Source: Micractinium sp. NFX-FRZ
Taxonomy: Eukaryota > Chlorophyta > Trebouxiophyceae > Chlorellales > Chlorellaceae
NCBI GenBank assembly: GCA_029339195.1
Contig: JAPTJF010000023.1
Span: 209,680 to 273,679 of the forward strand
Direction: 5' to 3'
Length of the DNA: 64,000 nucleotides
A program made the translations under genes and the position numbers. Below are positions 44,100 through 55,800 of this stretch, piece by piece. How positions within the stretch are numbered: the stretch's first letter is position 1; every line of letters begins with the position of its first letter. The notes beneath the pieces are model-generated. The model saw only the letters and a list, made by a program, of their open reading frames with translations. It did no database searches and had not been told where the DNA came from.

Positions 44100-44187
44100 G
44101 CCCGCTTGCTGCGCCACCAGGCTGGCATGCACCGCCGCCTGCCGCCACCGCCGCTGCCGCTTGCTGCTTCTTTGCCGCCCAACTGTT

Positions 44188-44276
44188 GGTCCCTGATGAT
44201 TTACCTTAACTTCTCACAACGGTCTGCTGAGCCAGAACTGGCCAGGCTGAAACTTCGGTCATGCTAATCTGAGACC
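44188..44276 (+). ncRNA. C/D-box snoRNA, copy 1
   Basis: C box TGATGA (44194-44199), internal D' CTGA (44227-44230), D box CTGA (44269-44272), closed by terminal pairing GGTC (44188-44191) with GACC (44273-44276). About 89 nt. The sequence before D', TCTCACAACGGTCT, is complementary with one mismatch to the conserved 25S rRNA stretch AGACCGTCGTGAGA near the peptidyl-transferase centre. That before D, CATGCTAAT, is complementary to the conserved 18S stretch ATTAGCATG. rRNA sequences are from memory. Predicted role: guide for 2'-O-methylation of rRNA. Confidence 0.72.
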
Positions 44277-44525
44277 TTCGCTCTGCCGGCCTGCATCATG
44301 GCGCACCTCCGCTGCTGCTGCGACTGCTGCGGCTGCTGCTGGCATGACTCTTGTTCTCCTCTTTAGCTGCACGTGAATGACGAGGACTCACCTCATTGTT
44401 CCCTACAGTGGAAGTGGTCACTGCCCGCCTGATACATCCACCTACTACTTTGTTTGCATGCATGTGCTCCCTTCTGTGCTCGCCACTGCCGCTGCTGCCC
44501 TCGCATGCTGCCATCCCCCGGGGGC

Positions 44526-44612
44526 GGCCCCTGATGAGTTACTTAAACTTCTCACAACGGTCTGCTGAGCCTTTTGGCTGGGCTGAAACTTTGGTCATGC
44601 TAATCTGAGGCC
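44526..44612 (+). ncRNA. C/D-box snoRNA, copy 2
   Basis: Second copy, 338 bp downstream. C box TGATGA 44532-44537, D' CTGA 44565-44568, D CTGA 44605-44608. Both guide regions are preserved while flanking sequence differs. The terminal stem is GGCC/GGCC where copy 1 has GGTC/GACC, a compensatory change that supports a structured RNA. Confidence 0.72.
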
Positions 44613-44752
44613 CCCTGCACCGCTGCTTGCTGCTCGCTGCCGCTGCTGCACCGCTGCTGCTGTACCGCCTGTTCTGCACCTTCTCTTGTGTGCTGTCCAG
44701 CAGGCTCACAACCATCGCCTTTTGGCCCTCTCCTCTCCGCTGCTGCAGGTGA

Positions 44753-45278
44753 ACTGGCGCTGACCTGGCGCCAGCACCCACACTGGCGCCGCACCCAACG
44801 AGAGTGACAGACCGAGAGAGACCCCAGCGAGCCAAGAGAGAGACCATTTTGACAGCCTAGGCAGCAAGTGTACCAATCACAGAGCCGTGACTTTCCTGAC
44901 GCTAGGCAGCCTGAACAAGCCGCAGCGGTCAGCTTGACATACCACCCGATCGATGCGATCTTTTGCTTCACACCGCCAGCCCCACGCGCCCATGCCGTGG
45001 CCCCTCAGTGCCATCTGCCTTGCTTGTATACCCTAGCAGCTGCGCAGCTGCCGCCAGCCCAGCCCTGCCTGTAACTGTTCCAACGACTTGGTCAGTGCCG
45101 CTCCCCCTGCTCCAGCGGGAAATCACAGGGGTATGCCGGAGGAGTTACATGAGGGCAGGAGAGGAGGGGGCTCTCCAACACATTCCTTGGTGGAAGCGAT
45201 GGGGAAGCCCGGGCAAGTCATAGCGATGTGGCGCGGTGGTGTGGGAGGTGGGGGTTGCTGGCTCACTTTTTTGATGCT
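44753..45278. other. Convergent 3' region, RPB12 / nucleoredoxin
   Basis: Contains TGTAA at 45070-45074 (plus) and TTACA at 45145-45149 (TGTAA on minus, 130 nt past the nucleoredoxin stop). These are probable poly(A) signals for the two convergent genes. Nothing else seen. Confidence 0.5.
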
Positions 45279-46675
45279 TTAAGACTTCTTGGTGAACCAC
45301 TGCGCCAGGTAGTAGAGCACCATGAAGAGCAGCATCAGGCCGCGAGGGCTGGACAGCAGCCTGGGGGCACAAGGTGGGAGGAAGGTGCGGAGGCAAAGAG
45401 CTGTGAGGTATTGCCATGCCGGGGGCAGCACCAGCAGTGGGGGCAGGTTGGGTGGCGTATGCGCCGGGTTGAGCAACAATGGGCAGACAGGCGGGAGCTG
45501 TGATGCCCTCCATACATAGGGCAGGCAGCACACGCAGCACACGCCGTCACACGCTGAGCGGCACGGCACTGCCGGGCAGCGGCACCTGCCTCAGTGCCTG
45601 CTGCACCTCACCGCTGCCTCTGACGCACACACACACATGTGCACACACACAGGCCCGGGCGAGCAAGCAATGCTGCCCCCTGCCCCCGACTCACCCGACC
45701 AGCCCTGAGGGCCCTCCTGCCGCCCCGGCCCATGGAAACTTCTCTCCTGCACGGTCTGCCATCACTGCAGCACGCGCATCGTGGGCCACCACCTCTCCCT
45801 GGGGCGAGACAATGACCAGGCGCGGGATGCCGGCCACACTGAACTTGGTGCTGATGCGCTGCCGCGCCGCAGACTCCGCCCACGGCACCGCCAGCCAGGG
45901 CATTTCGGCCAGGTACTCCTGGGGGTGCGGGGGCGGGGCGGGTGGAAGACATGGTCGCAACAGGCTGGGGCAGGGCCAGGCGCGGCGTGCGCAGTGGCAG
46001 GACGGGTGGGACGGTGCCAAACACACACCCTGCCCTGCCCTGCCCTGCATTTCCCCGCCCTGCATTTCCCCGCCCGCCCTGCATTTCCCCGCCCGCCTGC
46101 CTGCACATCCGCCGACCAACCGCCCGCCCGCACCCCTGCCCGCCCAAACGCTCGCCCCACCACCACCACCCGCGCCCTTGTGCCCACCTCAAACTGCTTG
46201 GCATCTCGGTCGCAGCTGACAAACAGCACCTCAAAATCGTCATGCTTCTTGCGCACCGCCGCGTACACCTCTGCCAGCACCGGGGTAAAGCCGCGGCAGG
46301 GCGGGCACCTGACCAGGGGGTGACGTGACGCGTGTTGTGAAGGGGTGAAGGCTTGAGTGCGGGGCAGGCGGTAGGGGGAGGCGGCAGCAGCGGTGGTGCC
46401 TGGGCGCCGGAGTCGCAGCAGCTGTATTACACAAAAGAGCGGTGCACAAGAAGACCGCTCACCAGTGCGCGCTGAAATAGATGGCAACTGTCTTGCCCTC
46501 CAGGGCGCTGTCTGCCGGCACCCGCCGCAGCTTGCCGTCGGGCCCAGCCTGGACCAGCTCCGTACCCTGCGGGGGAGGCGGCGGCGCGCGCTTTAGACGC
46601 CGGCTCACATCCCCTTCGACGGAATGCTAGCCTCTCCCGCCTTGCCTGCAACCCTAGAGACGAGGCGAACGTCAT
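45279..46675 (-). CDS. Nucleoredoxin-like thioredoxin-fold protein with C-terminal membrane anchor
   Basis: Five exons (46675-46646, 46566-46463, 46308-46188, 45918-45695, 45360-45279) give 186 residues in phase. One nucleoredoxin/tryparedoxin domain: LEGKTVAIYFSAHWCPPCRG with active-site WCPPC (45-49), then FEVLFVSCDRDAKQFEEYL (the family's FEVVFVS.D.....F..Y) and IPRLVIVSPQGEVVAHDAR. After a short Gly/Pro linker the last 20 or so residues form a hydrophobic helix (LMLLFMVLYYLAQWF) ending in TKKS, so the protein is probably tail-anchored with the redox domain in the cytosol. The first exon is only ten codons. The only in-phase donor is a GC donor (CAG|GCAAGG), making a second candidate GC-AG intron in the window. 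The start and exon 1 are the least certain parts. Likely role: disulfide reduction at a membrane surface. Confidence 0.82.
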
Positions 46676-47919
46676 CAGTCTCGCTGGCTCGAGTTTGCAG
46701 TTAATTAAACATGCCAGAAGGCGGGAGATTTGTTATCGACGTAGCAGGCGCTGCGAAAGCGGCGCAGAGCACAACTTTAGGCTGGCGGTGGCGCCACCCT
46801 GGCGGCGCCAAGGCAGTGCCAGCATGCCCCATTCCTGCCGGGGCCCTGTACCCCAGTGTCATCCTGCATCATCAACATTTGTGTGCACTTCCCCATCATT
46901 GACGAATGCATGCCAAAGGTCTGTGCTGTATTCATGGGATTGAGGTGGACGCTTGGCCCCGCCTCTTTGCCGCACCCGCTAGCACCACCCCGCTCCAAAA
47001 CCGTTCCGCTAAAGGCTTTGGGTCAGTGGTGCCGCTGCTGTCAACATAGCAATGCTGTACGTTCTGGATCAGGTAGCGCCTCCCGCCACGTTTGTTGAGC
47101 CTCTCTGAGTGCCAATGGCACACTGCCTTGGCAGGCATCACATGAGGTTTCTATTGGCGCCTCCATCCCGCCTAACATGAGCCCTGCTGCTTCAGCTGCC
47201 TGCTGTGCCGCCTGCTGGCCCATGGGTGCGCTGCCCGCTGGGCACCAGGAATGAGGTTCATCTGAACGGTGCTGACCGTCAGACCCCACTGTCGGCAGTA
47301 CAAGGTGCCCTGGTACTGCTGCACTAGGCCCAGCTGGCGCTGCAGCCGTCTGCCTGCAGCACCGCGGCTTGCAGGAACAATATTCTCAGGCACAGGCGCA
47401 GCAAGTGCAACAGCAGCAGCAGCAGCAGCAATCTCAGCACAGCAGCGGTAGCAGCAGCGGCAGCAGCAGCAGCAGCAGCAGCGCCAGGTGGCTCGTCGCC
47501 TGCCAGGGGCCGGCACAGACGCTGCTCATCCAACGAGACTCATGTGGCAAAAGTGTAATTACTTGTATAGCTTACAGTTGATTCACTGTGTGTAAGCAGG
47601 TTGTGGTTCAATTGAGGGACCGTGCCACATGGCAAGGGACAGCAGCAGGACAGGCAGGGCCTTTCCTGTCCCATCACTTGGACCCGTATAGGGGTAAGGA
47701 AAGGGATACATAAGGGAAGAGCCTTGAGAGGCGGATATGTAAAGGTGGTAGTGTAGGAACACCGGCTGAGACAGTCCAGAGCTTCCAAAGGCATATGTGA
47801 AGCGAAATGGTGGGGGAAGTGTACGTTGTAAGATGGTACTTGGCAACAATGCAACAAAACAACGATTGAGCAGCAGTGGAAGGCATGCATACGAAGAGCC
47901 GCTTGTCATGCTAGCACTT
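46676..47919. other. Intergenic between nucleoredoxin start and protease stop
   Basis: 1.24 kb. Includes a CAG/GCA microsatellite tract near 47412-47485 that opens spurious Gln/Ser frames, and TTACA at 47572-47576 (TGTAA on minus) about 345 nt past the protease stop. A 63-codon plus-strand frame from 46711 has no recognisable sequence and is not called. Confidence 0.4.
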
Positions 47920-50900
47920 TCACCCAGCCAGGTTTGTTGGAGGTGGCGGCCTGGGCCGAGGAGGAGGGGGTGAGGGCCTAGGAGGAGAGGGGGATGGGCG
48001 GGGAGGGGGTGTGGGCCGAGGAGGAGGGGGTGAGGGCCTGGGGGGAGAGGGGGATGGGCGGGGAGGGGGTGTGGGCCGAGGAGGAGGGGGTGAGGGCCTG
48101 GGAGGAGAGGGGGATGGTCGGGGAGGGGGTGTGGGCCGAGGAGGAGGTGGAGACGGGCGGGGCGGGGGCGGGGGAGGGCGGACAGGCGGCGGGGGCCTGA
48201 CAAGCGGAGGCTTGGGTGGGGGCGGAGCAGGCCTGGGAGGGGGAGGGGCAGGCCTGGGAGGGGGAGGGGGCCTGGGAGGCGGAGGGGAAGGCTTCGGGGG
48301 CGAGGGGGAGGGGCGAGGCGGGGGGGAAGGACGGGGCGGCGGGGGAGAGGGCCGGGGAGGGGGAGGGGGAGGGCGCACAGGCGGCGGGGGTCTGAGCAGC
48401 GGTGGGCTGGGAGGTGGCGGCCGCGGCGATGGCGGCTTGGGCGGTGGGCCCGCTACGGCGGGTGGGATGGCGGTGGGCAGCGACACAGAGGTGGGCTGCA
48501 TCAACCCCCAAGGATAATACATGTAGCAAGCACCGGTGCTGCCTGCCAGCATCTGCACCTTCACGTAGCCGGCATCGCCCCAGGTGCCCCTGCAGCGGAT
48601 GGCAGGGGATGAGTTGTGAGTGTGGGGGCGAATGCACAGGATGCATCCTTGGCTGGGTTCGCCGGGGCGTGAGGCAGCCTGTGGCAGCTGGCAGGTGCAG
48701 CTTGAGTTGTCGGTGAAGCAAAGCCGCCAGGGGGCCGGCCCACAGCAGTGGTGGCAGGCAAGGGCAGGTCCAGTCAGCTGCATGCATGGCACGCTGCTCG
48801 ACTGCGCCCATACAGCCGTTTGGCTCACCACGAGTTGCGGATGAGCCAGTAAGAGGCAGGATTGCCGATGCCGGCAGCCTTGTTGTACCCCACAATGACC
48901 ATGGCGTGGTTGATGGTGGAGGAGGTGCAGGAGGAGGCCTGGTACACGCCTGCGCTACGGATGGCAGGGGGCAACGGCAGGCGGGAGGCTGGTCGGTGGT
49001 CCTTCTATTGCTACAACTTGGACAGAGCAGCGCGTGCTGCTGGCTTGCTGGACATCCCTGGCCATCTTGACTCGGCACCACGTGCAGCGCATTGCATTTT
49101 AGTAGCTGGCCGGTGCACCCTCCTACCCTGCCCCCTCTTCCAACCCTCCCTGCCTAGCGCCCTACCCACCGCTGGTGTATGAGTAGAAGCTGTTTTCGAC
49201 GTTGAAGTAGGTGATGACGGGGCCGTTGTTCACGAGTGCAGTCATGATGGCGGTGGGGTCGGAGGCCACCCAGGTGTAGCCGGGGGATGCATCCTTCAGG
49301 GAGCCAGAGGGGGCAGTGGCCGGAGTCTTGCATGTGGTGCCCGTCACACCGGTGTAGGCGTAGGAGGCCTGGGTGGTGGCAAACTTGACGCTTGCATAGT
49401 CCAGCGGCTCGTCTGCAGGCCGGCGGCAGCAGAGTGCGATGTGAAACGATGGATTGAGGGGCAGAGCGGGCAGGGGCAGGTGGTGCGGCTGCACACAGCA
49501 TGCAGCCTGCTGCTTGCTGGCCTCCTGCCATGATCCCCTGACCTCCTGCTGTTGCACCCCTTGTGTGCCCCCTCTACCGCCCACCTGCCCGCCGACTCAC
49601 CCACTCCGCCCCAATCTCCCACTCACCAGCGTAGCCGCCGTTGCAGCCCTGGGAGTAGTACCCGTTGGCCGCGCTCACGCAGTCCACCATCTGCTGCTCG
49701 CTGGTGTCAAAGGAGCTGGCGCTGCCCAGGCCCTGCACAATGGCGCGCGTCTCCAGCGCACCCAGGGCGGCAAAGGCCCAGCAGCTGCCGCAGGAGCCCT
49801 GGTTGCGGATGGGGGGCACCTTGCCCAGCGCACGCAGGTCGTACACATCAGGCAGAGTCTGCTGCAGCTTGCGGCCGGCAGCAAGACTGCTGGATGCCTG
49901 CAGCTTGCGGCGCCCGGCGTTGCTTGGCACGCGGTTCAGGTTGAATGACGTCATCAAGTACTTGGGCTTGAACTCGGTTTCGTAATCCAGGTCGCTGCAA
50001 GGGGGGCGGGCAATCAACCAGCGTTCGCGGCTGCATGGATTGCACGCATGCATGCCGCACCCTTGCACACTCCGCCGCGCCCACGCCTGCCCTGCGCCCC
50101 CTGCTCACCCCTCCCTGCCCACCTGAACTCGTTCAGGCCCTTGAAGTGACTGACGTCCGAGCGCTGGTTCCATTCAATCAGCTCGGTGAGGCGAGCAAGG
50201 AACTTTGCATACTTGGCGATGCCCTGCAGAGGCGAGGCGGGCCAGAGGAGGTGCAGCGCGACGTCATGTCAACAGAGGGGTTGGGTTGATTGCACAAGGT
50301 TGGGTGCAAGTGTGCACAAAGTCGTGAGGCAGGTATGGGTGCAGGTGCAGGATCAGGACATAAGCAGGGTGAAAGGTGCGGTGGCAGGGTGCCCCCGCCG
50401 GCCGGGGAAATGGGGCGCAAACCGGATGGTTGGCAGGCAGGCTGAGGTGCGGTGGCAGGGTGCCCCCCCAACGGGGAAAGGGGCGCAAACCGGATGGTTG
50501 GTAGGCAGGCAGGCAGGCAGGGGTGCACAGCGCTTGAGATTGGCAGGCAGGCAGGCAGCGGCGTGGTTGGCATGCATGCAGGCAGGGCGGCAGGGCGGGC
50601 GACAGGCCCGCCGGCGACAGGCCCGCCGCCCCCGCCGGCTCTTACTTGGGAGGTTGAATCACTGAACGTCTTGCCGTGCTCCTGCTTCCACTGTGCCCAC
50701 AGGCTCTTCTTATCTCCCTCAGTCTGCAGAAGGACGGGCGAATGGGCGCGAGCAGCTACGTGAGGAGGGGCTGTCGAGCGTGAGAGTACGGAGCGGCGGC
50801 ATGCCCCCTCTGTAGCACCCCGCGCCGCTTTATCTGTCCCTCACCATCGCTGCAAGCTCCCTGGCAGCAGATGCAGCCTCATTCCGATTGTCGTAATTGC

Positions 50901-50991
50901 GCCATTTTGGAAGCGCCTCCGCCGTCGCCACGAGCAGCACCAGCAGCAAGACGGGCGCCGCCAGCGACCGTGCTCGCATTCCCAGCGCCAT
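47920..50991 (-). CDS. Papain-family cysteine protease with long Pro-rich C-terminal tail
   Basis: Seven exons (50991-50845, 50723-50646, 50223-50123, 49994-49627, 49412-49170, 48949-48829, 48589-47920) give 575 residues in phase. Signal peptide (MALGMRARSLAAPVLLLVLL..A). The propeptide is of the I29 type (LWAQWKQEHGKTF, then GLNEFSDLDY) followed by a basic RRKLQ..GRKLQ stretch. The mature C1A domain starts about LPDVYDLR (157) with Gln174 and Cys180 in RNQGSCGSCWAF, CNGGYA, His327 in INHAMVIVGY and Asn351 in IRNSWGTWGDAGY: the full catalytic set. After about residue 385 comes a roughly 190-residue tail of PPPPRPSPSPPRPSPPP repeats, similar to hydroxyproline-rich wall glycoproteins. This suggests a protease anchored in or targeted to the cell wall. 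The tail's last part is coded by a 60-bp tandem repeat. Expected secreted or vacuolar. Confidence 0.9.
47951..48147 (-). repeat. 60-bp tandem repeat in protease Pro-rich tail
   Basis: About 3.3 nearly identical copies with period 60 (20 codons: [20 protein letters not shown] register). In-frame, so copy-number change only lengthens or shortens the tail. The near-identity of copies points to recent expansion. Confidence 0.85.
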
Positions 50992-52897
50992 CCTGGCGAG
51001 ACGGCGCTGTGGAGAGCGCCCGTTGGCACACGCCGGGCCGTCCGGACAGAAAAGCCTGCGGCAGCGACTGCCGAAAGCCACAGAAAGTCTCTTGAAGAGG
51101 TCAGAGCAGCAGGCAGATGGTAGAATGCCGGGCGGGAGCGCTCTGGAAGCCCCTTACTAGAGCGTCCACGTGAAGCCGGTCATCACTTCATCAGCTGCAG
51201 CTTCCTGCCCAGGGGGGGCTGCAGCCCGGTCTTGCACGACCATCCAAATGACCAACTGCGGGCCAGGTGAGGCCAAAGGAAACGGAAGGTGGGGTCCGGA
51301 GCGGGAGCAGGTGATGCTTATCGAAAGGGAGGAGCAGGGGCCGGCGGCGGTGCCCACCGACAGCCTGTGAGCGCCAGCAGCAAACCGCGGCGGCACCCAC
51401 ACTCGAGCAGGCGCGCATCCTGCCGGAGGGCCCGGCTGGCCGCTGTGTTTCCCTGTCATGTCCATGTGGGGCAACTCATGTGTAGCGGTGTGCAGAAAGT
51501 GATCAGTGCGCAGCTGGGGCAGCAGGGGGCCTGCAGGCAGCGGGCGCTGGGCAACTTGAGGGAAGCGGGAATGGAGCTGCCCGGCAGCTGGTGGGCAACA
51601 GCTGGGGTTCCGCCTAAGACCCCTGCCAATCTGCCGCCCGCTTGAATGCAGTATTGCCACTTTTGACGTGTGTCTTCATCCCACTGGAGAACACCCTTCA
51701 AAAAATCGGCGCTCAAAAAAATGCAAGATGAACGAGTTCCCAGCACTGCTGGCAGGGCAGGCGCAGCTGCCATGCAGAACTCTGCCAGAGGTGCGCAAGG
51801 TTGGAAGTGTGTTCCGGCGTGAGATAGATTGGACATGTGCCGGCACGTGTGCCGGCACGACACATGTTGCTACACTGCATTGGCAGCCAGCAAATGCTCC
51901 TCACGCTGCAGGGAGGTGCGGGCCCTGTTTCCCACCACCCTCCTCTCTCCCATGAGGGTGACATGCAACGCACAAGGTGCTGGCAGCGGCAGCGTCTCAG
52001 GCTTGCAATGTCATGCGCGTGCTGCCGGGTGCACGGCAGCCCCGAATGCCGCCGAGTGTCCGGATGCGCCGTGTGCAGGGGGCCATTGCCGGCACCAGCT
52101 GGCGGCCCACTTTGCACCGCTTCCATCGCCTCCTGCACGGACCTTCATGCGGGCACCGAGGGGTGAACACGATCAAAACAATGCAGAGGCGAGGTTTCTT
52201 CTGTGCTACTGGGGGTGTTCCGGTGGCTTGGCAAGCACGCGTCGTCGCAAGTGCTGCTGTTAGCAGGGGACACAAAGGGACAGCAGCCTGCACCTCAGCT
52301 AGGAAGTCAGAATCTTTGCCCGGCGGTATACGGATGGACACCTACATGCAACCGTTCAGCATGCAGCTGGGCGGCAGCAATACCCGCCGAGGTCGGCGTT
52401 GCCAGCTCTTGCTAAGCCTAGCGGCAGACAACGTGTTGCTTGCACTGCAAGCGGCTACAAATTGCGTGTGAGGCCGGTAAAGGCTGCTGCACTTTATCAA
52501 CGTGCAACGAAGCGCCCAAGTGTGATGAACAGACGCTGCGCTACATCCACCCCATCCTGTCCCGCCGGCTGCCGCCCCCGCCATCTGGCAGTTTTTGCTT
52601 TTTGCTTGTTCCTAAACAGGCACCGCGGCGCACCGCGGCAGTGTCGTCACTAATGGGGCTAATGCCCGCGGGGCACTGAGCCGCGGCACAAGCAAGCAAG
52701 GCGAAGGCAACGACCGGCGCGCTCTGACCGCTTCGGGGCCTGGCTCTGATCGAACCAGGACTGCGTGGAAAGTGATCTTGGCAGCTCTGAGTAGCGGAGC
52801 AGGGCCGGGACGGCACAGTCGATCGCGCCAAAAGCGACTAAATGGGCGGCTTTGAGGTGCGGGACGTTGTGTCCAGGGGCGCATAACGCACGCAATC
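50992..52897. other. Long divergent intergenic, protease / 5-phosphatase
   Basis: 1.9 kb, the longest gene-free stretch. Both flanking genes start here in opposite directions. I see no exon with conserved sequence. A perfect hairpin CCTGG/CCAGG (52739-52759) with TCGAA in its loop resembles a tRNA T-arm on the minus strand but lacks the rest of a tRNA. An AT-richer stretch with short A and G runs lies near 51690-51730. Confidence 0.4.
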
Positions 52898-55800
52898 ATG
52901 CCGCCATCGGCGGTGCAGGCACGACACACGGTGCAGAGGTGCCGCCACCGCCGCCGCCGCTGCCGCCGGCGTCCTGCACCCGCAAGAGGTGCCCGCAAGG
53001 TACCATCCAACCTTTCGCCACCTCATTATGATGGAAGCGTCCCCATGCCTGCGCAGGACCTGCTGCCTGCCGAGATCGCTGGCAGCCGGCGCCCAGGACC
53101 CTCCCCAATGCGGCCCAACACCGCTGGTGGCGGCAGCCCACCCAAGCCTGGTGGCAGCAGCGGAAGCCCCCCCAAGCCTGGCGGCAGCAGCGGAAGCCCC
53201 CCCAAGCCTGGCGGCGGCCTGCTGGGCATGCCTGCACCTCCCACAGCTGCAACGCCACAGGCAGCACCGACACCATTGGCTGCAGAGCTTTCATGCTCAG
53301 TAGACGGTGTGCCTGACAGCATGGTGGACTCCTGGTTTCGGGAGGCGGATGCCGACAGCGATGGGCGGGTGGCGGACAGCGAGGCGCGTGCCTTCTTCCT
53401 CACTTCTGGTCTGGCACCTCAGGACTTGAGCAAGGTGGGTGCTGTGTGATCTGGGGTTGTGGGTGGCTTGTGGACTTTGTGATGGTGAGTTGTGTTTGTT
53501 GGTGGGCAGCGCAGCTCTGGGTGCTGCTCAGCCGGGGCCACCGCCCACTGCCTGCACGTTGGCCATGCACGCAGCACTGCGGGTAGGCGCCTCGACCCTA
53601 TAGGCAGGCAGGCAGGCAGGCAGGCAGGGACTGGTGTCAGTTCAGCGCCCGCGCTGCGCCCTCCTCTTACTCCGCTCTTGTCTGTCCTGTGCTGTTCTGT
53701 GCCTTGCTGTTCTGTGTGCAGATCTGGCAGCTGGTCAAGTCACCCGAGGTGATTGCCCGGGAGGGCAAGGGGCTCAGCCGCTACCGCTTTGCCCAGATGC
53801 TGCGCCTGATTGCGCTGGCGCAGTCTGGCGGCTCAGCAGCCTTCACGCCCGAGAACACCACCGCAGCGCTGCACAGCGCCAGCTGGCTGGCGCTGCGCGG
53901 GGCGCCGCTGCCGCCGCCACGCATCGGCACGGCGGCGCAGCGGGCAGCGGCAGCCTCCGCCGCTGCGCCCGCTTCAATGGCTTCAGCCTCCACCGCTGCG
54001 CCCGCTTCACTGGCTGCAGCCAGTGATAGCCACAGGAGCGGCAACCCATTTGCAGGCGGCGGCGGCGCCAGCGAGCCAGCGGCAGCGCAGCGGCCGTCGC
54101 CGCCGCCGCCGCGCCACCAGCAGCACCAGCAGCCTCCTGCAGTAGCCGCCTCGGACGATCTCCTGGGGGGTGGCGACCTGCTGTTGGGCTCCCTGGCGAG
54201 CACGTCCGCTGCTGCGCCCATAGCTGCACACGCTACACTGTCGCTTGCTGGGCCGTTTAGTAGCAACAGCGCCGCCGACGGTAGCTACGCGGAAGATGAC
54301 GACGACCTGTTTGGCTTGAAGGCGCTGCAAGAGCGGGCCGCGTCCCACGGCGCCGCCAGCAGCAGCGAACCCGCGGACTTTGCAGCATTGGCAGCGGCAG
54401 GGGAAGGGGATGGTGGTGAGGGCGGCGGCGGGCTGGGGCGCCGCCTCTCGCGCAGCACGGCAGTGTCCAGCCGGCGCTCAGAAGGTGGTGGTGCGGCGCG
54501 GGTGCACACAAGTGAGTGACTGCAGTGCGGTTGCATCCCCTGGCTTCTTGGGCTGCCAGGGCACGCAGGCAGGCCTGGGAGAGTTTGGAATGAGTGTCTG
54601 GAAACAGCACCGTAGGCAAGCACAGCAGCCCGTCATTCCGCCCATCCTGTTCACCCCATTGCTGCCCGTCCTGATCACCTTGCCGGCCTGCCCTGCCCAC
54701 CTCAACGCTGAGCTCTACGCTGGCGCGGCTGTCACCCTCCCCCGCCGCAGGCCCGCTGGAGCCTCCTGTGGCGTTTGAGGCGCGCCTGCCACCGCTGCAG
54801 CCCAAGGTGTCAGCCAAGCTCGCCCTGCTGGCGGCCGGCAATGGCTCGCTGTTTGCTGGGCCAGCCGTGAACGGCGGCCTGCTGCAGTGGGGCAGGCCGG
54901 AGGGCAACCTGCGGCGGCCGCTGGATGTGGGGGGAGAGCATGTCAAGAAGGTACGCAGCCGGCCCGGCCCTGCTGCCTTGCCCTGCGGCGCCTGTGGCTG
55001 CCTGCCTGCCTGCCTGCCTTGCCTTCTGCCGTGGGTTGTTTGGCGCGCTTCTTCCTGCAACGGTTCATGCTTTGGTGAGGCACCACAGCGGTGCACTGCA
55101 CTGCACTGCTGCCGTTCCTTGCCCGCTTTGCCTGCCTCCCTGCCTGCTGCCCAATGTTGGGGCGGCTCATGTTCCCCCGCTCTCTCACAATCATTCATTC
55201 CCCGCCCACTGTCCTGCCATGCAGGGCAAGCTGGGGCGGCTGATGTCTGACATGATGTACACCTACACCTCCGAGGCCCACGTGCCCACGGAGGACCCGG
55301 ATGCAGCGCCGTCCATTGAGGTGGCAGTCACAGACAAGGCCCGCCCCGTCAGCTGCCTGCTGGTGGACGAGGCAGCGGCGCTGCTGTGGGTGGCCGACAA
55401 GGAGGGATGGGTGTACGGTGAGCTTGAAGTGCAGGGCGGGGATGGGGCAGTAAGGCGGGGGCTACTTGGGGGCGGGCAGTGCTGGTGGGTTGGTCGATTG
55501 TGATCTGGGGAGGCGCTGCTTGCACAGTCTTGGCTGCGCATCCGTGCACGATGCCCGCTCATCTCCCCCCTAGCCTAGCTAGCTGCGCCTGCCCTGCCCC
55601 CACTCAACCATGCCACGTGCTGCCCTGCCCCCGCCCCGCCTGCCCTCGACCTCCTGCAGCCTATGACGTCGGTGGCGAGCCCAGCATGTCTCTGCGCGCG
55701 GGCCACCGCCCGTACCTGTTCCAGGCGCACCGCGTGGGGTATGTTACAGCCATGTGCCGCACGGCCCAGGGCGAGCTCTGGACTGGCTCCTCGCGGGGCA

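Noticed and set aside
46711..46902. 63-codon plus-strand frame starting MPEGGRF, divergent to the nucleoredoxin gene
   Set aside because: No recognisable domain, no continuation by splicing, and low-complexity ending. Likely 5' leader sequence on the other strand.
47369..47581. Gln/Ser-rich 70-codon frame over the CAG tract
   Set aside because: Composed of microsatellite only; no conserved flank and no plausible exon partners.
52739..52759. tRNA-like T-arm (TTCGA in a hairpin, minus strand)
   Set aside because: Only one stem-loop is present. The acceptor, D and anticodon arms cannot be found around it.
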